Source: Afifella sp. IM 167 (GTDB taxonomy: Bacteria; Pseudomonadota; Alphaproteobacteria; Rhizobiales; Afifellaceae). From it: DNA of 64,000 bases. The stretch lies in NCBI RefSeq assembly GCF_020144925.1, contig NZ_NSLC01000006.1, positions 1 through 64,000 of the forward strand. Direction: 5' to 3'. The notes under the pieces are model-generated. The model searched no databases and was not told the DNA's origin. It worked only from the letters and a program-made list of their open reading frames with translations. The position numbers were made by a program, and so were the translations under genes. Positions 54,294 to 63,253 of this stretch are shown piece by piece; within the stretch, counting starts at the first letter, position 1, and each line of letters opens with the position of its first letter.

Positions 54294-55610
54294 CTACTTC
54301 GTGCTCGGCGCGATCGTCAGCGCGGCCTCATGCGAGGCGGCATTGGCCGGCGTCGCCGGGAAGTCGAAACCGAGCGCGGCAAGGCCTTTTTCCAGCAGGC
54401 CCGGCATCTCGGGCGTGCGGCCGGTATCGACCTTGGCCGAAACGCTCATGCCGGTGCGCAGGGGCACGTCCTTCGGCAGATTGTCGATCTTGATGCGGAC
54501 CGGGATGCGCTGGACGACCTTCACCCAGTTGCCCGTGGCGTTCTGGGCCGGCAGCAGGGAGAATTCCGCGCCCGTACCCGCCCCGACGCTCTGCACGGAG
54601 CCCTTCAGCGGGTGGTCCGGATAGGTGTCGACGTCGATCTCCACCGGCTGGCCGACGCGCAGCCAGGTGATCTCGGTTTCCTTGTAGTTCGCCTCCACCC
54701 AGGAATCGTCGGTCTGCACGAGGCTGACGACCGAGGTGCCCGGCGTCACGTACTGGCCGAGCTGCAGCCGGTCCGTCTGGCTGATGATGCCGTTGGACGG
54801 GGAGGTGATCGTGGTGTGGGCGAGGTCGAGCTTCGCCTTGGCCAGGCTCGCCAGCGCCTGCATCACTTCCGGATGGTCGTCGGTCGCGATGTCGGGATTG
54901 CCGGAGAGGGAGGCTCGGGCGCTGATCACGCCCTGTTCGGCTGCACCCGCGGCGGCCTCGGCTTGCTGGAGGTCAAGCCGGGCCTTGTCGAGCGCCGATT
55001 GGGCGACGACACCGCGTTGCTGCAGGGCCTGCTGCCTGTTGAAATTGTCCTGAGCGAAGACAAGGGCCTTTTCGGCCGATTCCTTGTCGTTGAGGCTCTT
55101 GGCGTAGGCGGCCTTGAGGCGCGCCACGTCGAGGCGGGCCGCCGCGACGGAGGCCTGCGCCTGCTCGACGGCGACCTGATAGGCGCTGCCGTCGATGCGA
55201 AAGAGGAGGTCGCCCTTGTTGACGTGCTCGTTCTCGCGCGCGCCGAGTTCGACGATGCGGCCGGAGATTTCCGGAGCGATGATCACCTTGTCCTGCTGGA
55301 CATAGGCGTCCTCGGTGGAGACGTAGCGGCCGGACGTCACCCAGAAATAGCCCCCGACCAGAACCAGAAGCACCGGCAGCGCGAGCATCAGCGCGATGCG
55401 CTTGCGGCGCGGCTTCGGCTTCGCGGCAACGGGCACCGGCGCCTCGATCTCGCGCTGCGTCTCCAGCGCTTCCAGAATCTCGGCGGCGCCGACTTCCTGT
55501 TCTTCGGCTGCGGTTTCCTCGCCTGTCTCCTCGAAGGGATCGGGCGCATCGCGCCGGTCGGCCGGGCTGGGAATGAGCTCGCGCTCACGCAAATTCATGT
55601 TCTCGCTCAT
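54294..55610 (-). CDS. emrA: EmrA-type membrane fusion protein (HlyD family)
   Basis: A 438-residue periplasmic adaptor. After a charged, Glu-rich cytoplasmic N-terminus the single membrane helix is at about 73-92 (IALMLALPVLLVLVGGYFWV). YVSTEDAYVQQDKVIIAPEI opens the biotinyl-lipoyl domain. A long coiled-coil hairpin follows (residues about 140-260), then TITSPSNGIISQTDRLQLGQ and the beta-barrel. It bridges EmrB to TolC. The Glu/Ala-rich 40-residue N-terminal extension is longer than in E. coli EmrA. Confidence 0.93.
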   Translation of the reverse strand: MSENMNLRERELIPSPADRRDAPDPFEETGEETAAEEQEVGAAEILEALETQREIEAPVPVAAKPKPRRKRIALMLALPVLLVLVGGYFWVTSGRYVSTEDAYVQQDKVIIAPEISGRIVELGARENEHVNKGDLLFRIDGSAYQVAVEQAQASVAAARLDVARLKAAYAKSLNDKESAEKALVFAQDNFNRQQALQQRGVVAQSALDKARLDLQQAEAAAGAAEQGVISARASLSGNPDIATDDHPEVMQALASLAKAKLDLAHTTITSPSNGIISQTDRLQLGQYVTPGTSVVSLVQTDDSWVEANYKETEITWLRVGQPVEIDVDTYPDHPLKGSVQSVGAGTGAEFSLLPAQNATGNWVKVVQRIPVRIKIDNLPKDVPLRTGMSVSAKVDTGRTPEMPGLLEKGLAALGFDFPATPANAASHEAALTIAPSTK

Positions 55611-55613
55611 CGA

Positions 55614-56081
55614 TCAGGCTTTCACGGCTTCCCTGTCCGCCCCGGTTTCGGAGGCCGGGCGTTCGGAGAGGTTACGGACCAAGTGTTCAAGGCCGGTTAG
55701 CAGCGCGGCACGTTCTTTCTCTCCGAGGCCGGCCTGCGCCTCCTCGAAGATCGAGTGCGCCAGCGCGCGCATTTCCGGCAGGAGGTTGCGCCCCGTCTCG
55801 GTGATGTAGAGCAGCCTGACCCGCCGGTCGCTCGCATCCGGGCGGCGCTCCACGAAGCCCGCGGCCTCCATCCGGTCGATATGCCGGCAGACCGTGATCG
55901 GCTCCATGTCGAGGAGGGCGGCGAGGCCCGCCTGGTTGATGCCTTCGTTGAAGGCGATGCGGCCCAGAATCTGCAGCTGCGCCGAGGTCATGCCGAGATG
56001 GCGCGAGCGCTGCTCGAAGTGCCGCCGCAGGTGCCTTGCCGCATCCATGATGAGGAAGCCGAGTGTGGTCTTTTGTTGCAT
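55614..56081 (-). CDS. MarR-family regulator of the emrAB operon
   Basis: A 155-residue winged-helix protein. TSAQLQILGRIAFNEGINQA, LAALLDMEPITVCRHIDRME and the wing ERRPDASDRRVRLLYIT are classic MarR motifs. It starts the marR-emrA-emrB operon with a three-base gap to emrA. An operator-like palindrome sits inside its own promoter, so it should repress itself and the pump and be released by drug-like ligands. Confidence 0.9.
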   Translation of the reverse strand: MQQKTTLGFLIMDAARHLRRHFEQRSRHLGMTSAQLQILGRIAFNEGINQAGLAALLDMEPITVCRHIDRMEAAGFVERRPDASDRRVRLLYITETGRNLLPEMRALAHSIFEEAQAGLGEKERAALLTGLEHLVRNLSERPASETGADREAVKA

Positions 56082-56094
56082 GACGCCGCATATA

Positions 56095-56108
56095 ATAAGC
56101 ACGCTTAT
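56095..56108 (-). promoter_or_regulatory. marR promoter with overlapping operator palindrome
   Basis: On the minus strand TTGCAC (-35-like) and TTATAT/TATATG (-10-like) flank ATAAGCGTGCTTAT, whose 6-base arms are perfect. The -10 ends about 10 bases before the marR ATG, so the transcript would be leaderless or nearly so. Palindrome placement between -35 and -10 is typical of MarR autorepression. Confidence 0.65.
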
Positions 56109-56160
56109 GATGTGCAAGAGGGTGTAATGCGGGATTCTCCGATTGGCCGCTGAGCGACAT

Positions 56161-56215
56161 TAGGGCGCCGCTCCCTGATTTGCCCTTGCCGGCCATCGCA
56201 GCTAAAGGCGCCCTA
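56161..56215 (+). promoter_or_regulatory. Inverted repeat covering the soxB start
   Basis: TAGGGCGCC (56161-56169) and GGCGCCCTA (56207-56215) are perfect 9-base arms. The right arm begins inside the weak ribosome site AAAGG and ends on the A of the ATG. In RNA this would hide the soxB start; in DNA it could be an operator. Confidence 0.5.
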
Positions 56216-57465
56216 TGCACGGCTACAACGTCCTGCGGCTCGTCCGCGAAGGCCTCACCGGCCACAAGGGATGGCAGCCCGCCTGGCGCAAGGCGGAGCC
56301 GAAATCCTCCTACGACGCCGTGATTATCGGTGGCGGCGGCCACGGCATGGCGACGGCCTATTATCTCGCGAAGATCCACGGCATGACGAACATCGCCGTG
56401 ATCGAGAAGGGATGGATCGGCGGCGGCAATGCCGGCCGCAACACGACCATCATCCGTTCCAACTATCTCTATGACGCCTCCGCCGCGATCTACAATCACG
56501 CCCTGACATTGTGGAAGGGCCTGTCGCGCGAGCTCAACTACAACATCATGATGAGCCATCGCGGCGTCCTCAATCTCGCCCATGACGAGGGCGAGGCGCG
56601 GCAGCTGAAGCGCCGCGTGGAGGCGAACCGGCTCAACGGCGTCGAGGCCGAATGGCTGGAGGCCAAGGAGGTGAAGGCCTTCTGCCCGCCGATCTCCGTC
56701 GCCGCCGATGCGCGCTATCCGGTGATCGGCGCCACGCTCCAGCGCGACGGCGGCACCAACCGGCATGACGCGGTCGTCTGGGGCTATGCGCGGGCCGCCT
56801 CCGAGATGGGTGTCGACATCATCGAGCAGTGCGAGGTGACAGGCATTGCGACCGAGAAGGGCGCCGTCACCGGCATCGAGACGACCAAGGGCCATATCGC
56901 CACGCCGAAGATCGCTTCCGTGACTGCGGGCCACACCTCGGTGATCGCGAACATGGTCGGCGTGCGCCTGCCGATCGAGAGCCATCCGCTGCAGGCGCTG
57001 GTCTCCGAACCGCTGAAGCCGGTCATGCCGTGCGTCGTCATGTCGAACGCCGTGCACGTCTATATGAGCCAGTCCTCCAAGGGCGAACTCGTCATCGGCG
57101 CGGGTATCGACCCCTACCTTTCCTATACCCAGCGCGGCTCGCTCGACATCATCGAGCACCAGATGGCGGCGCTGATCGAGCTCTTCCCCTTCGTCTCGCG
57201 CCTCAGGATGATGCGCCAGTGGGGCGGCATCGTCGACGTCTGCCCGGACGCTTCGCCGATCATCTCCGCCACCGAGGTGAAGGGCTTTTACGTCAACGGC
57301 GGCTGGGGCACCGGCGGCTGGAAGGCGACGCCCGGCTCCGGCCATGCCATGGCCGATCTTCTGGCCAACGACAGGCCGAACGCCATCGCCGCGCCCTTCA
57401 CGCTGGAGCGCTTTGTCACCGGCGACCTCGTCGCCGAGCACGGCGCCGCCGCCGTGGCGCATTGA
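56215..57465 (+). CDS. soxB: Sarcosine oxidase beta subunit
   Basis: A 416-residue flavoprotein subunit of heterotetrameric sarcosine oxidase, which oxidises sarcosine to glycine and passes the methylene group to [23 protein letters not shown] is the FAD fold. [20 protein letters not shown] and the [13 protein letters not shown] motif with His184, the likely covalent FMN site, are family hallmarks. [20 protein letters not shown] ends the catalytic domain. First gene of soxBDAG, 13 bases before soxD. Confidence 0.95.
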   Translation: MHGYNVLRLVREGLTGHKGWQPAWRKAEPKSSYDAVIIGGGGHGMATAYYLAKIHGMTNIAVIEKGWIGGGNAGRNTTIIRSNYLYDASAAIYNHALTLWKGLSRELNYNIMMSHRGVLNLAHDEGEARQLKRRVEANRLNGVEAEWLEAKEVKAFCPPISVAADARYPVIGATLQRDGGTNRHDAVVWGYARAASEMGVDIIEQCEVTGIATEKGAVTGIETTKGHIATPKIASVTAGHTSVIANMVGVRLPIESHPLQALVSEPLKPVMPCVVMSNAVHVYMSQSSKGELVIGAGIDPYLSYTQRGSLDIIEHQMAALIELFPFVSRLRMMRQWGGIVDVCPDASPIISATEVKGFYVNGGWGTGGWKATPGSGHAMADLLANDRPNAIAAPFTLERFVTGDLVAEHGAAAVAH

Positions 57466-57478
57466 GGGAGGCCGGGAA

Positions 57479-57844
57479 ATGTTCGTGATCACCTGCCCCT
57501 ATTGCGGAGAGCGCGATCTTTCCGAATTCGCCTATGGCGGCGAGGCGCATATCGCCCGGCCCGAGTGGCGCGAGGATATGAGCGACGCCGAATGGGCCGA
57601 GTTCCTCTTCATGCGCACGAACCCGAAAGGCATCCTTGCCGAGCGCTGGATGCATGCGGCGGGCTGCCGGCGCTTCTTCAACATGCTGAGGAACACGGCG
57701 ACCGACGACATTCTCGCCGTCTACCGCATCGGCGAGACGCCGCCGAAGGTAGAGGCGCGCCTGCCGGCGACGCCGTCGGGCGAGGCGCCGATCGGTTCGG
57801 GCAACGACGCCGTGAAGATCATCCAGCCGGGCGAGGGCGCGTGA
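57479..57844 (+). CDS. soxD: Sarcosine oxidase delta subunit
   Basis: A 121-residue zinc-binding subunit. Cys6, Cys9 (CPYCGERD), His59 and Cys63 (WMHAAGCRRFF) match the zinc ligands of the characterised enzyme. RTNPKGILAERWMHAAGCRR is a strong family block. The C-terminal 25 residues are an extra flexible tail. The stop overlaps the soxA start (TGATG). Confidence 0.94.
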   Translation: MFVITCPYCGERDLSEFAYGGEAHIARPEWREDMSDAEWAEFLFMRTNPKGILAERWMHAAGCRRFFNMLRNTATDDILAVYRIGETPPKVEARLPATPSGEAPIGSGNDAVKIIQPGEGA

Positions 57845-60800
57845 TGGGAAAGCAGCCCTACCGCGCCCCGAAGGGCGGGCTCGTCCAGCGCAACCGGGTG
57901 ATCCGTTTCACCTTCGACGGGCGCTCCTATCCGGGCCATCCGGGCGACACGCTCGCCTCGGCGCTGCTCGCCCACGGCCACCACATGGTGGCGCGCTCCT
58001 TCAAGTATCACCGCCCGCGAGGCATCCTCGCCGCGGGCTCGGAAGATCCCGCCGGGCTCGTCACCATCGGCGCGGACGCAAAGCGCCGCGACCCGAATAC
58101 CCGTGTGGCGGAGCAGGAGCTCTATGACGGTCTCGTGGCCAGTTCGCAGAATTGCTGGCCTTCGCTGCTGACCGATTTCGGCGCCATCAACGACGCCTTC
58201 GCCCGCTTCATGCCGGCCGGCTTCTACTACAAGACCTTCAAGGGCCCGCCGGGCACCTGGACGGGCCTCTTCGAGCCGATCATCCGCGCCGCGGCCGGCA
58301 TGGGCCGGGCGCCCGAGCCGGGCGATCCGGATCGCTACGAGGCGATCAACCGGCATTGCGACGTCCTCGTCGTCGGGGGCGGCCCGGCAGGGCTGATGGC
58401 GGCGCTGGCGGCCGGCCGCTCCGGTGCTCGCGTCATTCTCGTGGAGGAGACGGCGCGGCTCGGCGGCTCGGCACTGGCGCGCGATCCGGACCGGCTCGCC
58501 TTCGACGGCACGCAGCCGGCCCAGTGGGTCGCCGACATCGAAAAAGAGCTCGCCACGATGCCGGAAGTGACGGTGCTGCCGCGCACCTGTGCCTTCGGCT
58601 ATTACGCCAACAACTTCGTCGGCCTTTGGGAAAAGGTCTCCGACCACCTGCCGGAGGACAAGCGCCTGGGCCACCTGCCGCGCCAGCGCCTCTGGCGCGT
58701 GCGCGCCAGGGAGGTGGTGCTCGCCACCGGCGCGCTGGAGCGCCCGCTCGTCTTCCACGAGAACGACCGGCCCGGTGTCATGCTCGCCGGCGCCGTGCGC
58801 ACCTTCCTGCACCGCTACGGCGTCATGGCCGGCCGGCGGCCGGCGATCTTCACCAACAACGACAGCGGCTGGGTGGCGGCCTTCGACCTCGCCCGTGCCG
58901 GCGCCGAGATCGCCGCGATCATCGACGTGCGCCGGGAGATGTCGCCGCAGCATCTGGCGGAGGCGGCGCGGCTCGGCATCCCGATCCATGCAAGCTCCAC
59001 CGTCGTCGCCACGGCCGGCTACCGGCGCATCCGTCAGGTCGAGGTGCGTCCGCTGCATGAGGACGGCACGGTCGGGCAGGGCGGCTCGAAGATCGCCTGC
59101 GACGTGCTCGCCGTCTCCGGCGGCTGGGCCCCGAACGTGGCGCTCTTCTCCCAGTCGCGCGGCAAGCTCGCCTGGGATGGCGAACTCGCCGCCTTCCGGC
59201 CGGGCCTCTCCTGGCAGCGCGAGCGCTCCGCGGGCGCTGCGAACGGCACCTTCGCGCTCGCCGACGCGCTGGCCGAAGGCGCAAGGGCGGGTGTCGAGGC
59301 GGCGGCCGCCGCCGGCTTTGCCTCCGGCGACGTGACGGTACCCGAGGTCGAGGGCGCCGAGCCGGGCCAGGGCCGCATCAAGGTGATGGCCGAGCTTCCC
59401 TCGCATCTGCCGGCGCACCGCCGCAGGGCCTGGATCGACCTTCAGGACGACGTGACGGCGAAGGATCTTCGCCTTGCCGTGCAGGAGGGCTATTCGGCCG
59501 TCGAGCATGCCAAGCGCTACACCACGACCGGCATGGGCACCGACCAGGGCAAGGTCGTCAATCTCAACGCCTTTGCCTTCCTGGCCGCCGAGCGCGGCGA
59601 GGACCCGGTGAAGGTGGGCACCACCACCTTCCGCCAGCCCTACAAGCCCGTCACCTTCGCCGCCCTTGCCGGCCAGCATATGGGCCCGCATTTCCTGCCG
59701 CGGCGCACCACTCCGATGCATGCCTGGCACCGCCGGCATGGCGCCGTCTTCGAGCCGGTGGGCGAATGGCTGCGCCCGCGCGCCTATCCGCGCGAGGAGG
59801 AGGATTTCTTCGCCGCCGTGCAGCGCGAGGCGCGTACCGCGCGCAGCGCCTGCGGCGTCCTCGATGCGTCCACGCTCGGCAAGATCGACGTGAAGGGCCC
59901 CAACGCCCGCGAGTTCCTGAACCGCGTCTACACCAACGCCTGGATGAAGCTCGCCCCCGGCATGTGCCGCTACGGGCTGATGCTCGGCGAGGACGGCATG
60001 GTGATGGATGACGGCGTCACAGCCTGCCTCGCCGACGATCATTTCCACATGACGACGACGACGGGCGGCGCGGCCCGCGTTCTTGCGAAGCTGGAGGATT
60101 ATCTCCAGACCGAATGGCCGGAGCTGAAGGTCTATCTCACCTCCGTCACCGAGCAATGGGCGGTCGCCTCCATCTGCGGGCCGAAATCGCCCGAGCTCGT
60201 CGGCGAGATCCTCGACGATTTCGATCCCGACCCGGAGAAATTCCCCTTCATGGCCTGGCGCGAGGCGACGATGGCGGGAATTCCCGTGCGCGTCTTCCGC
60301 ATCTCCTTCACCGGCGAGACCTCATACGAGATCAACATCCCGGCGACCTACGGGCGCTGGATGTGGCGCACCATCCTGGAGAAGGGCCAGAAGCACGGCA
60401 TCGCGCCCTACGGCACGGAGGCGATGCATCTCCTCAGGGCCGAGAAGGGCTTCATCATCGTCGGCCAGGACACCGACGGCACGGTGACGCCGCACGACCT
60501 CCGGATGAGCTGGATCGTCAAGAAGAGCGGCGATTTCATCGGCAAGCGCTCGCTCTTCCGCTCCGACACGGCGCGCACCGATCGCCGCCAGCTGGTCGGC
60601 ATCCTGACGGAGGATCCCGAGCTCGTGCTGGAGGAGGGCTCGCACATCGTGGCAAGGCGCAACGAGCCGGCGCCGCCCGTGCCGATGCTCGGCCATGTGA
60701 CGTCGAGCTACTACAGCCCGAATGTCGGCCGCTCCATCGCGCTGGCGCTGGTGGAATCGGGCGGCACGCGCATCGGCGACCGTCTCTTCGCCACGCGCGG

Positions 60801-60903
60801 CGGCCTGCCAACCGTGCCGGTGCGGGTGACGGAAACGGATTTCCTCTCGCTGAAGGAAAACAGGCAGCTGCCGCAGGCGCCGCGGGAGGCACTCAATGGC
60901 TGA
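57844..60903 (+). CDS. soxA: Sarcosine oxidase alpha subunit
   Basis: A 1019-residue subunit. The N-terminal domain has the ferredoxin-like RSFKYHRPRGILAAGSEDP. The NAD-binding Rossmann fold (DVLVVGGGPAGLMAALAAG) starts near residue 172. The C-terminal 400 residues form the GcvT-like folate domain (ACGVLDASTLGKIDVKGPNA, LLRAEKGFIIVGQDTDGTVT) that captures the methylene group as methylene-THF. A GTG one codon upstream is an alternative start. Confidence 0.95.
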   Translation: MGKQPYRAPKGGLVQRNRVIRFTFDGRSYPGHPGDTLASALLAHGHHMVARSFKYHRPRGILAAGSEDPAGLVTIGADAKRRDPNTRVAEQELYDGLVASSQNCWPSLLTDFGAINDAFARFMPAGFYYKTFKGPPGTWTGLFEPIIRAAAGMGRAPEPGDPDRYEAINRHCDVLVVGGGPAGLMAALAAGRSGARVILVEETARLGGSALARDPDRLAFDGTQPAQWVADIEKELATMPEVTVLPRTCAFGYYANNFVGLWEKVSDHLPEDKRLGHLPRQRLWRVRAREVVLATGALERPLVFHENDRPGVMLAGAVRTFLHRYGVMAGRRPAIFTNNDSGWVAAFDLARAGAEIAAIIDVRREMSPQHLAEAARLGIPIHASSTVVATAGYRRIRQVEVRPLHEDGTVGQGGSKIACDVLAVSGGWAPNVALFSQSRGKLAWDGELAAFRPGLSWQRERSAGAANGTFALADALAEGARAGVEAAAAAGFASGDVTVPEVEGAEPGQGRIKVMAELPSHLPAHRRRAWIDLQDDVTAKDLRLAVQEGYSAVEHAKRYTTTGMGTDQGKVVNLNAFAFLAAERGEDPVKVGTTTFRQPYKPVTFAALAGQHMGPHFLPRRTTPMHAWHRRHGAVFEPVGEWLRPRAYPREEEDFFAAVQREARTARSACGVLDASTLGKIDVKGPNAREFLNRVYTNAWMKLAPGMCRYGLMLGEDGMVMDDGVTACLADDHFHMTTTTGGAARVLAKLEDYLQTEWPELKVYLTSVTEQWAVASICGPKSPELVGEILDDFDPDPEKFPFMAWREATMAGIPVRVFRISFTGETSYEINIPATYGRWMWRTILEKGQKHGIAPYGTEAMHLLRAEKGFIIVGQDTDGTVTPHDLRMSWIVKKSGDFIGKRSLFRSDTARTDRRQLVGILTEDPELVLEEGSHIVARRNEPAPPVPMLGHVTSSYYSPNVGRSIALALVESGGTRIGDRLFATRGGLPTVPVRVTETDFLSLKENRQLPQAPREALNG

Positions 60904-61555
60904 CGAAACCGGCGGCGCGCCGGAGCGGCGGATGCCGCTCTTCCGCCGCCAGGCGATCGAGGGCGCGCCGGGCACGTTGAGGCTCGAGGAGCTGGCCTTC
61001 GCGGCGAAGTTCATCCTGCGCCTCGACCCGCAAGCGGGCGGCGAGGCGTTTGGCGCGGCGACGGGGCTCGACCTTCCGCCCGCGCCGCTGATGTCGGTCG
61101 TCAACGGCGAGCGCGCCGTCCTCTGGCTCGGCCCGGACGAATTCCTGGTGCTGGCGCCGGAAGGGGAGGCGGCCGGGCTTGCCGATGCCGTCGCCTCGGG
61201 CCTGAAGGATGTGCACCATCAGTTCACCGAGGTGAGCGACTACTATACCTGCATCGCCGTCGAGGGCCCGAAGGCGCGCAAGGCGCTCATGAAGCTGACG
61301 ACGCTCGACCTTCATCCGCGCGCTTTCTCGGTCGGCACGGTTGCCGGCTCCAATTTTGCCCAGGCGCAGGGCTGGCTCTGGCTGGAACACGAGGCGGAGG
61401 GCGCCGCGCGCTTTCGCCTCTATGTGCGCTGGTCCATGGCCGAGTATCTCTGGGGCACGCTCGCCGAGGCCGGCCGCGAATGGGGCCTGCCGGAGCAGGA
61501 ACCGGTCACCGGCGAGCCGATGCTGACGGAGAGCGTCACCTCCCGCAAGGCGTAG
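60896..61555 (+). CDS. soxG: Sarcosine oxidase gamma subunit
   Basis: A 219-residue subunit overlapping soxA by eight bases. RLEELAFAAKFILRLDP opens the fold. LWLGPDEFLVLAPEG, LMKLTTLDLHPRAFSVG and the C-terminal YLWGTLAEAGREWGLPE follow the gamma-subunit pattern. It is structural within the alpha-beta-gamma-delta complex and resembles the GcvT fold without catalysis. Family sequence identity is normally low; placement in the operon makes the call secure. Confidence 0.92.
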   Translation: MADETGGAPERRMPLFRRQAIEGAPGTLRLEELAFAAKFILRLDPQAGGEAFGAATGLDLPPAPLMSVVNGERAVLWLGPDEFLVLAPEGEAAGLADAVASGLKDVHHQFTEVSDYYTCIAVEGPKARKALMKLTTLDLHPRAFSVGTVAGSNFAQAQGWLWLEHEAEGAARFRLYVRWSMAEYLWGTLAEAGREWGLPEQEPVTGEPMLTESVTSRKA

Positions 61556-61637
61556 GCCGGGGCGCGCTCGCCCGCGCGTTGCGGCAGGCGGTCGCTCTCC
61601 TCGATCCGCATCCGTGACCGCAGGGGAGGGACGGGCA

Positions 61638-62264
61638 ATGGCGAAGACCGCGCATCAAGGTTTCTGGGACAGGGTCGCCCGGCGCTACGCCGCGCGCCCG
61701 CTTAAGGACCCGGCCGCCTACGAGGCGATGCTGGCCGACGCCGCCTGCCGCCTCGGACCGGGCGACCGGGTGCTGGAGATCGGCTGCGGCACCGGCTCGA
61801 CCGCGATCCGGCTGGCGCCCTCGGTGGCGCAATGGACCGCGAGCGACTTCTCGCCGGAGATGCTGCGCATTGCCAGGGCCAAGCCCGCGCCGGACAATCT
61901 GCGCTTCGTTCTTGCCGATGCCGAGAGCGCCTTCGACGGCGGGCCCTTCGATGCGATCTGCGCCTTCCAGGTGCTGCACCTGGTCGACGACCTTCCCGGA
62001 ACGCTGTCGGCCATCCATGCGAATCTGAAGCCCGGCGGGATGCTGCTCTCCAAGACCTGGTGCTTCGCCGATATGAGCCTGCGGCTGCGCGCTCTTTTTT
62101 TCGTGCTGCGCACGCTCCGTCTGTTCCCTCAGGTGAATGCGCTGACGAAAGATGCGCTTCGCCAGACCATCCGGGACGCGGGCTTTGAGATCGCCGACGA
62201 ACGCGTCTTCGGCACCAACCCCCACGGGCCCTACATCGTCGCCCGCAAGCCAGACCGGCCCTGA
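61638..62264 (+). CDS. Class I SAM-dependent methyltransferase
   Basis: A 208-residue enzyme with GGGGAGGGA before MAKTAHQGFWDRVARRYAAR. Motif I is VLEIGCGTGSTAIRLAP, then ASDFSPEMLRIAR and FDAICAFQVLHLVDDL. The group resembles methyltransferase_11 proteins acting on small molecules or lipids. It lies 82 bases after soxG on the same strand and may be in the operon. Substrate unknown. Confidence 0.85.
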   Translation: MAKTAHQGFWDRVARRYAARPLKDPAAYEAMLADAACRLGPGDRVLEIGCGTGSTAIRLAPSVAQWTASDFSPEMLRIARAKPAPDNLRFVLADAESAFDGGPFDAICAFQVLHLVDDLPGTLSAIHANLKPGGMLLSKTWCFADMSLRLRALFFVLRTLRLFPQVNALTKDALRQTIRDAGFEIADERVFGTNPHGPYIVARKPDRP

Positions 62265-62422
62265 TTCCGGCCGCCGATGGGTCTCGACGCCGAGCGCCGG
62301 GTCAGCGGCGGGCCGATTGCGGTGTGGAGACGCTCTTGCCGCGAGGCGCGAGCGGACGCGCGAAAACGCTCGCGCAGAAGCTGCGCGAGGCGTGTCGGCC
62401 TGAAGGGGATGGAAGAGGGCCG

Positions 62423-62566
62423 TTACCGGCTGAACAGCCGCAACGCTTCCAGCGTGCCGGTCTCGCCGAGCATGGAATGGGCGAAGCGGGACCGCGCGCG
62501 GGCGGTGACCGGGTTGACGGCCTGACGGCGGCTCAGGCGGGCGACAAAGCGCGACAGGGCGCTCAT
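62423..62566 (-). CDS. 47-residue basic protein
   Basis: Small ORF MSALSRFVARLSRRQAVNPV then TARARSRFAHSMLGETGTLE and ALRLFSR. Codons have strong G/C third positions and a TGGAG ribosome site nine bases upstream. It is basic and amphipathic, without cysteines. Not recognised; could be a small membrane-associated or DNA-interacting protein. The surrounding 62265-62422 and 62567-62853 stretches show no other credible gene. Confidence 0.5.
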   Translation of the reverse strand: MSALSRFVARLSRRQAVNPVTARARSRFAHSMLGETGTLEALRLFSR

Positions 62567-62780
62567 GGCCAATACTCCAGGTGCAAGAGACGGGCGTCAT
62601 CGCTCCGTTCTCTTCCCGCAGATGCTCCTGCCGCGACCTTCTTTCAAGCGAAAACGACGTCGCGGCAGCCATGCAACCTCCGCGCAAGCCGCGCGATGGC
62701 GTCGCAGGTGCGACAGGCCCGCCTCCGACGCGTCTGCCCTCTGCCCTAATTCGACCGATTTCGCAGGGAAAAACTCGCAG

Positions 62781-62796
62781 TGTGCGCAATCGCACA
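62781..62796. promoter_or_regulatory. Candidate autoregulatory palindrome of the RHH gene
   Basis: TGTGCG-CAAT-CGCACA, perfect 6-base arms, lies 57 bases before the ribbon-helix-helix gene. Antitoxins of this fold bind such palindromes at their own promoters. Confidence 0.45.
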
Positions 62797-62853
62797 GATC
62801 GGCGGTTCCCATTCTGGTCTGGAACATGTCGATCGAGACAGAAAGCCGGAACG

Positions 62854-63036
62854 ATGAGTGCCATCGAAAAGATCTCCATCGCCATTCCCCCTGCGCTGGC
62901 GGGCGTCCTCAAGCAGGTCGTGACGGAAGGTCGATATCAGTCGATGAACGATGTCGTACGCGAAGCGCTGATCGAGTGGCGCGAGCGCCGCGAGACCACC
63001 GGCACGACACGGCACGAGGTCCCGCGCCCGCGCTGA
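62854..63036 (+). CDS. Ribbon-helix-helix antitoxin-like protein (ParD/CopG type), orphan
   Basis: A 60-residue protein: a beta strand (KISIAIPPALAGVLKQVV), then a helix pair (GRYQSMNDVVREALIEWRER) exactly as in ParD-type antitoxins, and a basic tail. No ParE/RelE-like toxin follows. The next 217 bases hold a hairpin and no gene. It is either an orphan antitoxin or a free RHH regulator. Confidence 0.8.
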   Translation: MSAIEKISIAIPPALAGVLKQVVTEGRYQSMNDVVREALIEWRERRETTGTTRHEVPRPR

Positions 63037-63090
63037 GCGGCTGTCGGACCCCCTTTAGATCCGAGGTATATCCGCTCCCTTCACGGGGGT

Positions 63091-63114
63091 GAGGCCGTGC
63101 GCCCGCACGGCCTC
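63091..63114 (+). terminator. Hairpin after the RHH gene
   Basis: GAGGCCGTGC-GCCC-GCACGGCCTC is a perfect 10-base stem in the gap between two convergent genes. No T tract is present, so it may serve both strands. Confidence 0.5.
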
Positions 63115-63253
63115 TCCTCGCGGCAGGGGCGGAGCCGAGCGGGTGAGAGGCGACCCACACCCTGCGAGGCGTTGCGGATGTGATGGGGCCCGACGGCGGT
63201 GATCGCGATCTCGCCTGCGCGGCGAGCCCGTCCAACAGTAGCGCCTTGAAGCG

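Noticed and set aside
55687-57492. A 601-codon minus-strand frame across marR and soxB
   Set aside because: It covers clear genes on both strands with a repetitive His/Gly/Arg translation typical of shadow frames.
62597-62827. A 76-codon minus-strand frame with several cysteines
   Set aside because: No ribosome site, weak codon bias and overlap with the palindrome upstream of the RHH gene.
63037-63253. A toxin gene partner for the RHH antitoxin
   Set aside because: No frame of suitable length or ParE/RelE pattern exists on either strand in this gap.
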